Assembly: GCF_014333525.1 (NCBI RefSeq) | Contig: NZ_JACSCX010000002.1 | Location: 620,001-684,000, forward strand | Length of the DNA: 64,000 nucleotides | Source of the DNA: Hymenobacter puniceus | Lineage (GTDB): Bacteria; Bacteroidota; Bacteroidia; Cytophagales; Hymenobacteraceae | Direction: 5' to 3' | Shown here: positions 16,595 through 26,040 of the stretch, one piece after another | Layout of the letters: every line of letters starts with the position of its first letter | How positions within the stretch are numbered: position 1 is the first letter of the stretch | Notes under the pieces: generated by a model | What the model saw: only the letters and a program-made list of their open reading frames with translations | The model's database searches: none | What the model was told of the DNA's origin: nothing | Position numbers and translations under genes: made by a program

Positions 16595-16927
16595 ATGCCT
16601 CGTCGCCATCGTCAAAATGCTCCGGATTTCCTGTCGGTCCCTCGTACAGCGGCGGCCGAAACCCGGTGCGGTTTGTGTGAGCGGGAAGTGCAGCAAACGT
16701 CCCGCCACCACTTGGTGCCCCGGGAGGAGGGCGGCCGCCACGGCCCCGTAGTGGAGTTGTGCCAGCCCTGCCACAGTACCGTGCACTTGCTCTTGGATAA
16801 TAAAGAGCTGGCGCGGCGCTACAACACCATAGAACGCCTGCGTGAGGCCGAAGAGCTGCAGAAATACCTGCATTGGGTGCGCCGCAGCCGGGTGGAGCGC
16901 ATCAGCAACCGCCGGGCCCGGCGCTGA
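16595..16927 (+). CDS. HNH endonuclease-like protein
   Basis: 110 residues from the ATG at 16595. It carries a compact zinc-bound HNH fold: CGLCE (CxxC, ~residue 25), HHLVPREEGGRHG with the paired histidines, then CQPCHSTVHLLLDN (CxxCHxxxH). The C-terminal third is basic and helical (YNTIERLREAEELQKYLHWVRRSR). HNH enzymes nick or cut DNA or RNA; this small stand-alone form occurs widely in Bacteroidota with unknown biological role. Its stop is 60 bp before the next gene on the same strand. Confidence 0.8.
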   Translation: MPRRHRQNAPDFLSVPRTAAAETRCGLCEREVQQTSRHHLVPREEGGRHGPVVELCQPCHSTVHLLLDNKELARRYNTIERLREAEELQKYLHWVRRSRVERISNRRARR

Positions 16928-16987
16928 AGGACTGGTGCAGCCGACCGGGCTGCTACCTTTGGGCGGATTTAACTGATCTGACTTCCG

Positions 16988-18055
16988 GTGAAATACTTCG
17001 TGCCTTTCCGGCAGCTACGGCAGCAGCCAACTATTGTAGTGGATAGCACGGGCCTGGGAGCCAGCCTCACGCTGGCGCACTGGCGCGGGGCCGCCACGCC
17101 CGAACCCCTGCGCGACGACACCAGCGCCGGCTCGGTGCTGCGGGCCCTGCATCAGCCCCGCACGCCTGGCCTGGAGGCCGAAGCCGTTACGGCCAACCAC
17201 TTTGATATTGATGGGTTTGTGGGCGTATGGGCGCTGCTGAATCCCGAGCTGGCCCTACGCCACGAGCACCTGCTGCGCCTGGTAGCTACCCTCGGCGACT
17301 TCCGGGAAGCTGACTGGCAGGACCCGCTGGCCGACCAGGCCCTGCAGCTGGTGTGCTGGCTGAATGCCGAGGAAAAAGCCCGGTTTTATGAGCCCTTTGG
17401 GGCCCCGGCCCGGCGCCGGCGCGAGGATGAGGCCTCGGCGGAAAAGTTCGACTGGTTTCTGTCCCGCTTTGCCGGGGTGCTGGAAAACCCTGAAAGCGGC
17501 CGCGCCGCCTGGGAGCCAGAGTACCGGCGCGTGCAGCAAGGGGTAGCCGCCATGCAGCATCCCGGCACCACCGTGCGCCGTTACCCGGAAATCGGGCTGA
17601 CGGTGGTCCGGACGCCGGAGCCGCTGCCCTATTACGCGCTATTTGGGGCCACCGTCGGCACCGATATGGTGCTGAGCCTCTACGAGGGGCAGCGCTACGA
17701 GTTCGAGTACAAATACACCACCTGGGTTGACCTGGAAAGCAGGCCTACCCTCCCGCGTCTGCCCCTGGATGCGCTTACGGACCGCCTGAACGCCCTGGAA
17801 ACTACCGCCCGGCGCTGGACCTTCGACGGCATCACCGATACTGGCCCCCTGCTGCGCTTGGGCGGCAAAACCCTGAGCAAAGTGCAGCGCTACGCCGACC
17901 CCGACCAGCGCCCCATTCACGCATCCTCCATCCCACCCGCGCAGGTGGAGGAAGAAGTAGTGAAGTTTTTCCGGGCAGGCTACGCCGGCGTTGAGCCCCG
18001 CCGTTACTGGACCTGGGCCGAAATCCGGGCAGCGGGCTTGGCAGAATATCAGTAG
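16988..18055 (+). CDS. DUF6687-like protein of unknown function
   Basis: 355 residues from a GTG at 16988 (no ATG in a suitable place). The recognisable part is VTANHFDIDGFVGVWALLNP at about residues 65-84, a motif like that of proteins grouped as DUF6687. Its HFDxDG core resembles the HxDxDG signature of DHH phosphoesterases. There is no signal peptide or membrane segment. The C-terminus (YAGVEPRRYWTWAEIRAAG) looks like a short helical cap. Family assignment is from memory of the motif and only moderately sure; metal-dependent hydrolysis is a guess. It lies 60 bp after the HNH gene. Confidence 0.6.
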   Translation: MKYFVPFRQLRQQPTIVVDSTGLGASLTLAHWRGAATPEPLRDDTSAGSVLRALHQPRTPGLEAEAVTANHFDIDGFVGVWALLNPELALRHEHLLRLVATLGDFREADWQDPLADQALQLVCWLNAEEKARFYEPFGAPARRRREDEASAEKFDWFLSRFAGVLENPESGRAAWEPEYRRVQQGVAAMQHPGTTVRRYPEIGLTVVRTPEPLPYYALFGATVGTDMVLSLYEGQRYEFEYKYTTWVDLESRPTLPRLPLDALTDRLNALETTARRWTFDGITDTGPLLRLGGKTLSKVQRYADPDQRPIHASSIPPAQVEEEVVKFFRAGYAGVEPRRYWTWAEIRAAGLAEYQ

Positions 18056-18064
18056 GCAACGCGG

Positions 18065-18155
18065 CACTGCCATCCCGAGCGAAGGAAGCTGGGGTATATA
18101 TCAGGAGGTAGACCCAGATTCCTCCTGTTGGTCAGAATGACAGCACCGTCGGCGC
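18065..18155. repeat. Degenerate inverted repeat (family A-like)
   Basis: The left side (CTGCCATCCCGAGCGAAGGAAG near 18067) and right side (ATTCCTCCTGTTGGTCAGAA then TGACAG, ending near 18143) are rough reverse complements and match the TGTCATtCtGAG...GAAGaATCT skeleton of the family. It sits between the convergent DUF6687-like and sbcC genes. Confidence 0.55.
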
Positions 18156-18161
18156 AGCTGG

Positions 18162-21100
18162 TTACACTTCCTCCCCAAACCCCAGCACCCGCAGGGAGCT
18201 TACGCCCCCGGCGCCTTTGTGCACGCTGATTTGGGTAGTAATGCGCTCCTTCAGGCCCTCGACGTGGGAAATGATGCCGATGGTTTTGCCGGTGCCCTGG
18301 AGCAGTTCCAGGGCCGAGAGGGCCACGTCCAGGGTGTCGGGGTCGAGAGTTCCGAAGCCTTCGTCGATGAACAGGGTGTCTATCTGGGTGCGGCGGCCAG
18401 CCAGTTCCGACAGGCCCAGGGCCAGGGCCAGGCTCACCAGAAAACTCTCCCCGCCCGACAACGAATTCATGGTGCGCACGGCCCCGGCCTGGTAATCATC
18501 CTGAATCAGCAGGTCCAGGTGCTGCTCGGGGTTGCGCAGGATGCGGTACCGGTCGGTGAAGCGGTGCAGGTGGCGGTTGGCCAGGTCCACGAGGCGGGCC
18601 AGGGTGAGGCCCTGGGCAAACTCGCTGAACTTCTTGCCATCAGCTGAGCCAATGACTTCGGCCAGCTGCCGCCAGCGGGCGGCTTCCTGCTGCTGCTTTT
18701 CGAGCTGGGTTGCCAGGGCGGCGTGGCGCTGCTGTCCGGCCTGGTGGGCCTGCAGGCGCTCCTGGCGCTGGCCCAGCTGCTGGTTTAGCGTGGCTAGCTG
18801 TTGGGTAATAGTCGCCAGTTGTTGGTCGATGTATTCCGGCGGCTCCGGGGTAAGAGCGCGCTCCTCCTCGGTTTGCAGCAGGGCAGCGGTTTCCTGCAGT
18901 GCTTCGGCGGCCAGGGCTACCTCCTGCTCGTGGCGGCGCAGCTGGTTGTGCAGGGTCTGGAGTTCCGGGTCGGGGAGGAGCAGGGCGGGCAGGGCGGCGG
19001 GGTTGGGGGTGAGGCCGGCGGCGCTCAGGTCCGCTACCAGGGCCGCGTGCTGCTGCTGCCGGGCCTGCTCCTGGAGCCCGGCGTCCTGCTCGCGCTGCTG
19101 CAGGGTGCCGGCGGCCACCGTGTACGCCGTTTCGTGCTGTTGCTGCTGCTGCTCGGTTTGCTGGCGCTGCTGCCCGGTGGTGTATACGGCCTGCTCCAGC
19201 TGCTGCCGCACCTGAGCTACGTTGGGCTCCGCCAGCAATTCAGTGCGCTGCTGCTGCTGGCGCTGAATAGCCGCATACTGATCCACCAGACCCTGCTTGC
19301 GGACTTTCAGCCAGGCTTGCAGCTCCTGCTGATCAGCCTCGGCTTTGGCGGCTTCCACGCTCACGCCGCCCAACTCTTGCCGGGCTGTGTTGAGCTGCCG
19401 GGTTTTCGCCTCAAACTCCGCAATGCGCTGGCGGGCCAGCTCCATCAGGGCCTGCCCGTTTTCGTTGCCGAACGGCAGGCTGAAGTACTGGGCCTGGCTC
19501 TGGATGGTGGCCCGCACGGGCAGCACCTGGTCTTCGGCGTCGGTTAGCTCCTGCTGCAGTTTGGCGGCTTCTTCGGTGTAGGCCTGGTGGTGGCGCACGG
19601 CGGCTTCGTGCCGGGTCTGGGCCTGCTGCAGGTGCTGGTCGGCGGTGGTGAGCTGCTCCCGCAGCTCCCGCAGCGTCTGCACCAGCTGCTTTACTTCCTC
19701 GGCGGCGCTTCGCTCGGCGGTTTCGGGCAGCAGCTGAATGGTGCCGGCAGGGGCGGCCGCGGGTGCCGGGCCCGTCTGCTCCAGCATGGTTACGTAGGTG
19801 TTCAGGCGGTTAAACCGCGTGCCCAGGGCCCGCACCTGTTGGCTCAGTTGCTCTTCCCGCTGCAGGTCGCGCTGAAACGAGTCTTCGCTTACGCCCAGCA
19901 CGCCGACCACGTAGGGGTGCTCGGTGGCGCCGCATACGGGGCAGGGCCGGCCCGTTTCCAGCAGCTGGCGGGTTTCAGTGTGTGAGAGGATGAGCTGCTG
20001 CATCTGCAGGCTGCGCCGTAGGTCGTCCCAGTGCTGCTGCTGCTGCTCCTGCTCCTGATGGAGGCTGCGTACGTGGTAGTGCAGGCGCTGCAACCACTCG
20101 TCGCGGGCCGTGCTGGCCTCCTCAAAACGGGCGGTGTGGGCCCGCAGCAGTTGGCGGGCCCCCTCGGCGGCCTGCTGCTGGGTGGCTGCTTCGGTGGCGG
20201 CTTGCTGCTGGCGCTGCCGGGCTTCGTGCAGGCGCTGGCTTAGCTGGCCCAGGGTGGTTTTCAGGCCGGCCCACTGCTGCAGGTTGGCCGACAGCTCGGG
20301 CAGGTCGGCGGCCAGTTCGCTCACCACAGCATTCAGCAGCAGCCACTTTTCCGTTTCTTTCACCTGCTCCCGCAGAATACCGGCGCGCTGGCCTGCCTGC
20401 TCGGCCGCCAGTTTCAGGCGCTTGCACTGCTCGTTTTTCTCCTCGTACTCGTCCTTGCCCTGCGTGAGCTGACGCTGGGCCTCGGCCATCAGCAGATCCA
20501 GCTGCTCGGCCTCGCGCAGCCTGGGCTCCTGGGTTTTGTAGGTGGTGGTGGCCGTTTCGTGGGCTTGCTGGGCGGCGGTACGGGCCGTTTCGGCGGCGGC
20601 GCGGCGTGCCTGCAGCTGGGGCAGCTGGGTGCGCAGCTGCTCCACTTCCCGCTGCAGGCGCGCCAGCTGCTCGTCGGCCTGGCGCAGCAGGGCGTAAGCG
20701 GTGGCGAAGGGGGCGGCTTGCTGGTGCAGGGCCAGGCGCTGGCGCAAGGGGGCCAGGGTTTCGGTTTGAGCGTTAAGCTGCTGCTGGCGCTGGCGGGTGG
20801 TGTGCAGCTTCTGGCGCAGCTCCTGCAGGCGCCGGTGCCACTGCTGCGCCTCGCGCAGCTGCTCCTGGGTGGCGGTGGCCGCGGCCAGCTGCCCGGTCAG
20901 GTCCTGCACTTCGCCTGCCAGAAACTCCACCTCCGCCGCCGAAAGCAGCGCAACGCCCTCCAGGCCCTGGCGCAGCTGCTCGACCACCAGGTTTTCCTGC
21001 TTGGCCCGCTCAAACGCCGCCCGGGAAATATCGGAGTACTTGCGGGTATCGGTAATTTTTTCCAGCAGCTGGGCCCGCTCGCCGGCCGGCGCCTTCAGGA

Positions 21101-21596
21101 AACGGGTGAAGTCGCCCTGGGCCAGGAGCACGGAGCGCAGAAACTGCTTGTATTCCAGCCCGCTCAGCTCGGCCACGCGCGGGGGCACCTTCGACTTATA
21201 GGTTTCCAGGAAGGGCCAGGTTTCGGTGCCGTCCTCGGCCATTTTCCGCTCACTCAGCTCCATTTTGGGGTCCTGCAGCGGGCCTTCGGGGCGGCGGCGG
21301 GCCCGGTGCTGACCCCACTTGCTGCGGTACTGCTGCCCGTTTACTTCAAACTCCACCTCGGCCCAACTCTCCCCGGTACCGTGGCTCATCACGTGCTCGG
21401 GCCCGCTGCTCTCGTGCCGGGGCACCTGCCCGTAGAGGGCCAGGGTAATGGCGTCGAGGATGGTGGTTTTGCCCGCGCCGGTGGGGCCGGTTATGGCAAA
21501 CAGGCCCGCATCGGAGAGGGGAGTTTGGCTGAAATCAACGGCATGCTCCCCGCGCAGGGAATTGAGGTTGAAGAAACGGACGCGAAGAATTTTCAT
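18162..21596 (-). CDS. sbcC: SbcC/Rad50-like nuclease subunit
   Basis: 1144 residues from the ATG at 21596 (MKILRVRFFNLNSLRGEHAV). Walker A GPTGAGKT at 37-44, long Gln/Glu-rich coiled coils on both sides of a zinc hook CPVC (C552, C555), then ABC signature LSGGESFLVSLALALG and Walker B DTLFIDEGFGTLD near the C-terminus. With SbcD it forms the Mre11-Rad50-type complex that cuts hairpins and protein-blocked ends, keeping long palindromes in check. Its partner sbcD lies about 5 kb upstream on the same strand instead of next to it. Confidence 0.95.
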   Translation of the reverse strand: MKILRVRFFNLNSLRGEHAVDFSQTPLSDAGLFAITGPTGAGKTTILDAITLALYGQVPRHESSGPEHVMSHGTGESWAEVEFEVNGQQYRSKWGQHRARRRPEGPLQDPKMELSERKMAEDGTETWPFLETYKSKVPPRVAELSGLEYKQFLRSVLLAQGDFTRFLKAPAGERAQLLEKITDTRKYSDISRAAFERAKQENLVVEQLRQGLEGVALLSAAEVEFLAGEVQDLTGQLAAATATQEQLREAQQWHRRLQELRQKLHTTRQRQQQLNAQTETLAPLRQRLALHQQAAPFATAYALLRQADEQLARLQREVEQLRTQLPQLQARRAAAETARTAAQQAHETATTTYKTQEPRLREAEQLDLLMAEAQRQLTQGKDEYEEKNEQCKRLKLAAEQAGQRAGILREQVKETEKWLLLNAVVSELAADLPELSANLQQWAGLKTTLGQLSQRLHEARQRQQQAATEAATQQQAAEGARQLLRAHTARFEEASTARDEWLQRLHYHVRSLHQEQEQQQQHWDDLRRSLQMQQLILSHTETRQLLETGRPCPVCGATEHPYVVGVLGVSEDSFQRDLQREEQLSQQVRALGTRFNRLNTYVTMLEQTGPAPAAAPAGTIQLLPETAERSAAEEVKQLVQTLRELREQLTTADQHLQQAQTRHEAAVRHHQAYTEEAAKLQQELTDAEDQVLPVRATIQSQAQYFSLPFGNENGQALMELARQRIAEFEAKTRQLNTARQELGGVSVEAAKAEADQQELQAWLKVRKQGLVDQYAAIQRQQQQRTELLAEPNVAQVRQQLEQAVYTTGQQRQQTEQQQQQHETAYTVAAGTLQQREQDAGLQEQARQQQHAALVADLSAAGLTPNPAALPALLLPDPELQTLHNQLRRHEQEVALAAEALQETAALLQTEEERALTPEPPEYIDQQLATITQQLATLNQQLGQRQERLQAHQAGQQRHAALATQLEKQQQEAARWRQLAEVIGSADGKKFSEFAQGLTLARLVDLANRHLHRFTDRYRILRNPEQHLDLLIQDDYQAGAVRTMNSLSGGESFLVSLALALGLSELAGRRTQIDTLFIDEGFGTLDPDTLDVALSALELLQGTGKTIGIISHVEGLKERITTQISVHKGAGGVSSLRVLGFGEEV

Positions 21597-21754
21597 CAGG
21601 AAGCAAAACCGGGGTTGGCGCAATCCGTTGCGCGCCCAATTAGCCGGTAAGATACGGCTCGTAGGCCAACTTTAAGCCTTTCGGATGGCCGCTGTGCGTT
21701 TGTACAGTGACAGCAGAAGTCGGTTATTTGAGCATCAGTAGACCTCAGATACGC

Positions 21755-22108
21755 ATGGCCAAAAAACAGGATAATCTCGAAAATGAAGCAGTCAGAAAGT
21801 ATGCTTTCCTACAGGAGATGTACCAGGACGAGTACTTTCCAAACAAGCTGGTAGACAAAGGCAAAACCATTTTGGTAGGATTGTGCTTCGAAATCGAACG
21901 GCAGCAACCCCAATCACTAGACGATTTGTACGAGTTGACCCACGCGGCAACGGATAAATTCAATGAGTTGCAGGAGGCGTTTGATGAAGCGGATAGTGAA
22001 ATAGAAACGGGCGCGCGCGAGTGTATTGCAGAGGACTTCGAATTTGTAGCAAAGGCTTATGGTTTTGAGGCCGACGTAGAAGAACTGATAGCCACCAGAG
22101 AGTGGTAG
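21755..22108 (+). CDS. DUF5713 family protein
   Basis: 117 residues from the ATG at 21755 (MAKKQDN); an in-frame GTG 16 codons earlier is less likely. It matches DUF5713: KYAFLQEMYQDEYFPNKLVDKGK, LDDLYELTHAATDKFNEL, DSEIETGARECIAEDF, AYGFEADVEELIATREW. It is an acidic, all-helical cytoplasmic protein of unknown function. It is divergent from sbcC and is the first of several small genes inserted between sbcC and sbcD. Confidence 0.85.
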   Translation: MAKKQDNLENEAVRKYAFLQEMYQDEYFPNKLVDKGKTILVGLCFEIERQQPQSLDDLYELTHAATDKFNELQEAFDEADSEIETGARECIAEDFEFVAKAYGFEADVEELIATREW

Positions 22109-22176
22109 AGTCTGCCGAATAATACGCTACACATTCACAGCCTATCTTCCCACTTCCACCATCATTCACTGCCCCG

Positions 22177-22668
22177 ATGAAATACCTGCCGCTGGCCACG
22201 CTGCTTCTGCTCTTCACGGGGGCCTGCGCGCCCGTACGCCCTGCCACAACCGCCGCTTCCGCAACCCCGCCGCCGGTGGCGCCGGAGCTATACCGCACCA
22301 TCGCCCGGCAGGACAGCCTGATGTTCGTGGCCTTCAACCAGCACGATGTAGCCACGCTGCAAACCTTCTTTGCCGAAGACCTGGAGTTCTACCACGACAA
22401 GGGCGGCCTGGCCAACTTCCAGCAAACCATGCAGGGTTTCCGGAACCTGTTCGATCAAAACAAAACCACCGGCCTCAACCGCCAACTTGTGCCCGGCACC
22501 CTGGAGGTGTACCCCATCCACAACTACGGGGCCGTGGAAACCTACCAGCACCGCTTCTGCCACGTAGAAAACGGCCGCGACGACTGCGGCACCTTCAAGA
22601 ATATGATGGTGTGGCGCCTACGCGACGGGCGCTGGCAGGTGACGCGGGTGGTGAGTTATGGGCACTGA
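22177..22668 (+). CDS. NTF2-like lipoprotein (DUF4440/SnoaL type)
   Basis: 163 residues. Lipobox LFTGAC at C17, a Pro/Ala/Thr linker, then an NTF2-like cone fold: ARQDSLMFVAFNQHDVATLQTFFAEDLEFYHDKGG near the start, YQHRFCHVENGRDDCGTFKNMMVWRLRDGRWQVTRVVSYGH at the end (last part quoted in two motifs: QHRFCHV, MVWRLRDGRWQVTRVVS). Family members bind small ligands or serve as enzymes, so no activity can be named. Located in the cell envelope. Confidence 0.82.
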   Translation: MKYLPLATLLLLFTGACAPVRPATTAASATPPPVAPELYRTIARQDSLMFVAFNQHDVATLQTFFAEDLEFYHDKGGLANFQQTMQGFRNLFDQNKTTGLNRQLVPGTLEVYPIHNYGAVETYQHRFCHVENGRDDCGTFKNMMVWRLRDGRWQVTRVVSYGH

Positions 22669-22709
22669 TACCTTTAGTTACTGTGCTTTTAATAGGGAAA
22701 TAAATTGGA

Positions 22710-23108
22710 ATGATACGAGTTGCAATTGCTATACTGGTTGCTGCTGGCTTATTCAGCTTCGACTCCAAAGATTCACTGAGAAACCGACAGACTACCTGCC
22801 AGGATAAATGGCAGTATAGTGTTAGTCGTGAGAATACAAGAGGTAAAGTTATTTTTCACGAGAATCCAGATGCTTTGTGTGGGATAGTCCCAACTGCCTC
22901 CGTAACGCTAGTGAGAACGGCAGAAGGTGATACGATAAGGGTTCTAGAACTGTGTAACCTGAGTAAGAAATTTGCTAATGGAGAATTGGTGGTGATACAT
23001 CCAGACGCAATTCCGGAATTAGTGAATGTTGATGTGCCCGTCGATCCACGAGCCTGCTCACTTAAGCAGACATACTTTGGAAAGATTGAATCTATTCCGA
23101 AGCGGTGA
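22710..23108 (+). CDS. Small secreted hypothetical protein
   Basis: 132 residues, not recognised. A short hydrophobic N-terminus (MIRVAIAILVAAGLFSF) may be a signal peptide. The body has four cysteines (TCQDKW, ALCGIV, ELCNLS, RACSLK) that could form two disulfides. Base composition is visibly more AT-rich than the flanking genes. It is 41 bp after the NTF2-like gene and on the same strand. Confidence 0.6.
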   Translation: MIRVAIAILVAAGLFSFDSKDSLRNRQTTCQDKWQYSVSRENTRGKVIFHENPDALCGIVPTASVTLVRTAEGDTIRVLELCNLSKKFANGELVVIHPDAIPELVNVDVPVDPRACSLKQTYFGKIESIPKR

Positions 23109-23173
23109 GTAAGTAAGCTATAAATAGCAGACTCACTCCCTACCTTACCAGCTTCAACGCCACATTGAAGCTG

Positions 23174-25483
23174 ATGAAACTCCTGCCGCTCGCCGCGCTG
23201 CTTTTCGCGTCCTTTTCCACCCTCGCCCAGAAAGCTAAAACCACCGAAAACCTGGTGCAGTACGCCAAGCCGCTGGTGGGCACGGCCCGGATGGGGCATA
23301 CCTACCCGGGAGCTACGGTGCCCTTCGGTATGGTACAACTCTCACCTGATACCGACACGCTCAGCTATGAACTGAACGGCAAGTACAACCCCCGCGTGTA
23401 CGAGTACTGCGCCGGCTACCAGTACGCCGATAAAACCATCGTCGGTTTCTCGCACACCCACTTCAGCGGCACCGGCCACTCCGATTTAGGCGACTTTCTG
23501 GTGATGCCCACCACCGGCCCGCTCCAACTCAACCCCGGTACCGCCGACCAGCCCGAGCGGGGCTTCCGCTCCCGCTTCTCGCACCAAAACGAGGTGGCCG
23601 AGCCGGCTTACTACCGCGTAAAGCTCGATGACCACGACATCCTGGCCGAGCTGACGGCCTCCAACCGGGTGGGCATGCACCAGTACACGTTTCCGCAGTC
23701 GGACCAAGCGCACATCATCCTCGACCTCACGGCCGGCATTTACAACTACCCCGATAAGAACGTCTGGACCTTTGTGCGGGTGGAAAACGACACGCTAGTA
23801 ACCGGCTACCGCCAAACCCACGGCTGGGCCCGCACCCGCACCCAGTACTTCGCCATGAGCTTCTCGAAGCCCTTCGTGAGCTACGGCAGCCGCAACCTCT
23901 CCCAAAAGCCAGTGTACCGCGGCTTCTGGGGCCGCTTCGACCAGAGCCAGAACTTCCCCGAGCTGGCCGGCGAGCAGCTGCGCCTGTTCTTCGATTTCAA
24001 GACTACGGCAGGGGAGAAGGTAAAGGTGAAAATGGCGTTGTCGGGGGTGAGCACCGAGGGGGCGCTGCGCAACATGCGGGCCGAGGTGCCGGGCTGGGAC
24101 TTTGAGGCAGTGAAGCGGGCGGGGCAGGCGCAGTGGCAGCAGGAGCTAAGCAAAGTGGTGATGGAGTCGCCGAAACGGGCTGACAAGGAGAACTTCTACA
24201 CCGCCATGTACCACGCCGCCCTCAGTCCCACCACCTACATGGACGTGGATGGGCAGTACCGGGGCCTCGACCAGAACATTCACCGGGCCGAGGGCTTCAC
24301 CAATTACACCACCTTTTCGCTCTGGGACACCTACCGCGCCCTGCACCCGCTCTACAACCTGCTGCAACCCAAGCGCAACGCCGATATGGTGCAGAGCATG
24401 CTGGCCCACTACGACCAGAGTACCCTGCACATGCTGCCCATCTGGAACCATTACGCCAACGAAAACTGGTGCATGATTGGCTACCACTCGGTGCCCGTGA
24501 TGGTGGATGCCGTGCTGAAAGGCGTGGTGCCCGCCAGCCAGGCCCAGCGCGCCCTTGATGCCTGCGTGGCCACGGCCCACCAGTCGCGCTTCGATGGTAT
24601 CAGCTACTACGAGCAGCTCGGCTACGTGCCCGAAGACAAAAGCGGCTCCTCAGTATCCAAAACCCTGGAATACGCCTACGACGACTGGTGCATTGCCCAA
24701 CTGGCCAAAAAGCTGGGCCGGACGGACATCGAAGCAGAGTTCAGCAAACGGGCCCAGAACTGGCAGAACGTATATGACGCGCGCATCAACTTCATGCGCC
24801 CCCGCCTCGCCGACGGCAGCTTCCGCCCCCGCTTCGACGTGCTGAGCACCCACGACCAAGGCTTCATCGAGGGCAACGCCTGGAATTACAGCCTCTACGT
24901 GCCGCAGGATCCGGCCGCACTCATTGCCAAAATGGGCGGCGAAAAGAAGTTTCTGCCCCACCTGGATTCGCTGTTCACCATGCACCTGCCGGATAAGTTC
25001 TTCGCTGAAACCGAGGACATCACCCGCGACGGTATCATCGGCAACTACGTGCACGGCAACGAGCCCGCCCACCACGTGGCCTACCTCTACAACTGGACCA
25101 GCCAGCCCCACAAAACCCAGGCCCGCGTCCGGATGATTCTGCCCAAAATGTACCGCCCCACCCCCGACGGCCTCGGCGGCAACGACGACTGCGGGCAGAT
25201 GTCGGCCTGGTATATCTTCTCGGCCCTGGGCTTCTACCCCGTAGCTCCCGGCTCCCCGGAATACGCTCTCGGCAGCCCCGCCGTGCACGGTGCCACCCTC
25301 AACCTGGAAAATGGCCACACCTTCCGCATCACCGTCAAAAACCAGAGCGACAAAAACGTGTACGTGAAGGAAGCCCGCCTCAACGGCCAGAAACTCACCC
25401 GGCCGTTTTTGCAGTATGCCGATGTGGTAAAGGGTGGGGAGTTGGTATTTATGATGACGGGAAAGCCGTCTGTATATAAATAA
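23174..25483 (+). CDS. GH92 alpha-mannosidase
   Basis: 769 residues from the ATG at 23174 (an in-frame TTG three codons earlier is weaker). Signal peptide MKLLPLAALLFASFSTLAQ, then the GH92 fold: VGTARMGHTYPGATVPFGMV, SHTHFSGTGHSDLGDF, WDTYRALHPLYNLLQP, VHGNEPAHHVAYLYNW and GNDDCGQMSAWYIFSALGFY. GH92 enzymes are calcium-dependent inverting exo-alpha-mannosidases, usually alpha-1,2, acting in the periplasm or outside. It is a single glycosidase with no SusCD pair or other mannan enzyme near, so it may trim host or microbial N-glycan-like mannans scavenged elsewhere. It lies between sbcC and sbcD. Confidence 0.94.
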   Translation: MKLLPLAALLFASFSTLAQKAKTTENLVQYAKPLVGTARMGHTYPGATVPFGMVQLSPDTDTLSYELNGKYNPRVYEYCAGYQYADKTIVGFSHTHFSGTGHSDLGDFLVMPTTGPLQLNPGTADQPERGFRSRFSHQNEVAEPAYYRVKLDDHDILAELTASNRVGMHQYTFPQSDQAHIILDLTAGIYNYPDKNVWTFVRVENDTLVTGYRQTHGWARTRTQYFAMSFSKPFVSYGSRNLSQKPVYRGFWGRFDQSQNFPELAGEQLRLFFDFKTTAGEKVKVKMALSGVSTEGALRNMRAEVPGWDFEAVKRAGQAQWQQELSKVVMESPKRADKENFYTAMYHAALSPTTYMDVDGQYRGLDQNIHRAEGFTNYTTFSLWDTYRALHPLYNLLQPKRNADMVQSMLAHYDQSTLHMLPIWNHYANENWCMIGYHSVPVMVDAVLKGVVPASQAQRALDACVATAHQSRFDGISYYEQLGYVPEDKSGSSVSKTLEYAYDDWCIAQLAKKLGRTDIEAEFSKRAQNWQNVYDARINFMRPRLADGSFRPRFDVLSTHDQGFIEGNAWNYSLYVPQDPAALIAKMGGEKKFLPHLDSLFTMHLPDKFFAETEDITRDGIIGNYVHGNEPAHHVAYLYNWTSQPHKTQARVRMILPKMYRPTPDGLGGNDDCGQMSAWYIFSALGFYPVAPGSPEYALGSPAVHGATLNLENGHTFRITVKNQSDKNVYVKEARLNGQKLTRPFLQYADVVKGGELVFMMTGKPSVYK

Positions 25484-25507
25484 TTTTAAACTGTCAAATA
25501 AGGAGCT

Positions 25508-26002
25508 ATGATAACTGACAAAAGCAGAATATTGAAAGTGCTGAAAGCTGCACTCCGTAACACCTACTACACACGATTTATCTATTATATAACTGCTTTT
25601 GAATGTGAGTTATTTAATGATGAATTGGATATCAGCGCTTATCTTGTTTTTAGTGAAATTGAGTTAGCTGATAAGGATGAGTGGAGTAGATGGATAACAT
25701 CAGCTCCGTTTGATATTGAGAATTACAACGGCCCAGAAGAACCTGCCAGAGTGTTTCTAATGGGTTTACTGACGCAGGCCACGCTTCAGCATGTAGAAGA
25801 AGAAAACGAAGGCACTTTGATAATTACTTTCCAGAATGACATGCGGGTAAGATTGGTGGGTGAAACAGGGATTGAAGATAATTCTTGGAACATTGAATTT
25901 AGAAACGCTTACGGTGAAAAAATAGGTAATTGCGCATCCTCATTTAATAAAATGTTCCTAACTATGAGCGAAGAGTTATCAAATAAACTAAGCGTGATTT
26001 AA
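25508..26002 (+). CDS. Hypothetical cytoplasmic protein, AT-rich gene
   Basis: 164 residues, not recognised. No signal peptide or membrane span. It is acidic, with features such as TRFIYYITAFECELFNDELD, LADKDEWSRWITSAPFDIEN and VRLVGETGIEDNSWNIEFRN. Codon use is AT-rich in contrast to the GH92 gene 24 bp upstream. It may belong to a contact-dependent or immunity-type small-protein class by composition, but nothing in the sequence proves this. Confidence 0.6.
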   Translation: MITDKSRILKVLKAALRNTYYTRFIYYITAFECELFNDELDISAYLVFSEIELADKDEWSRWITSAPFDIENYNGPEEPARVFLMGLLTQATLQHVEEENEGTLIITFQNDMRVRLVGETGIEDNSWNIEFRNAYGEKIGNCASSFNKMFLTMSEELSNKLSVI

Positions 26003-26040
26003 CTCAATTACAATTATTTATTCTCTTCTTTTAAAACTAT

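Noticed and set aside
20559..21650. Plus-strand frame of 363 codons opposite sbcC
   Set aside because: Leu/Gly/Gln-rich shadow of the Gln-rich coiled-coil codons of sbcC; no motifs.
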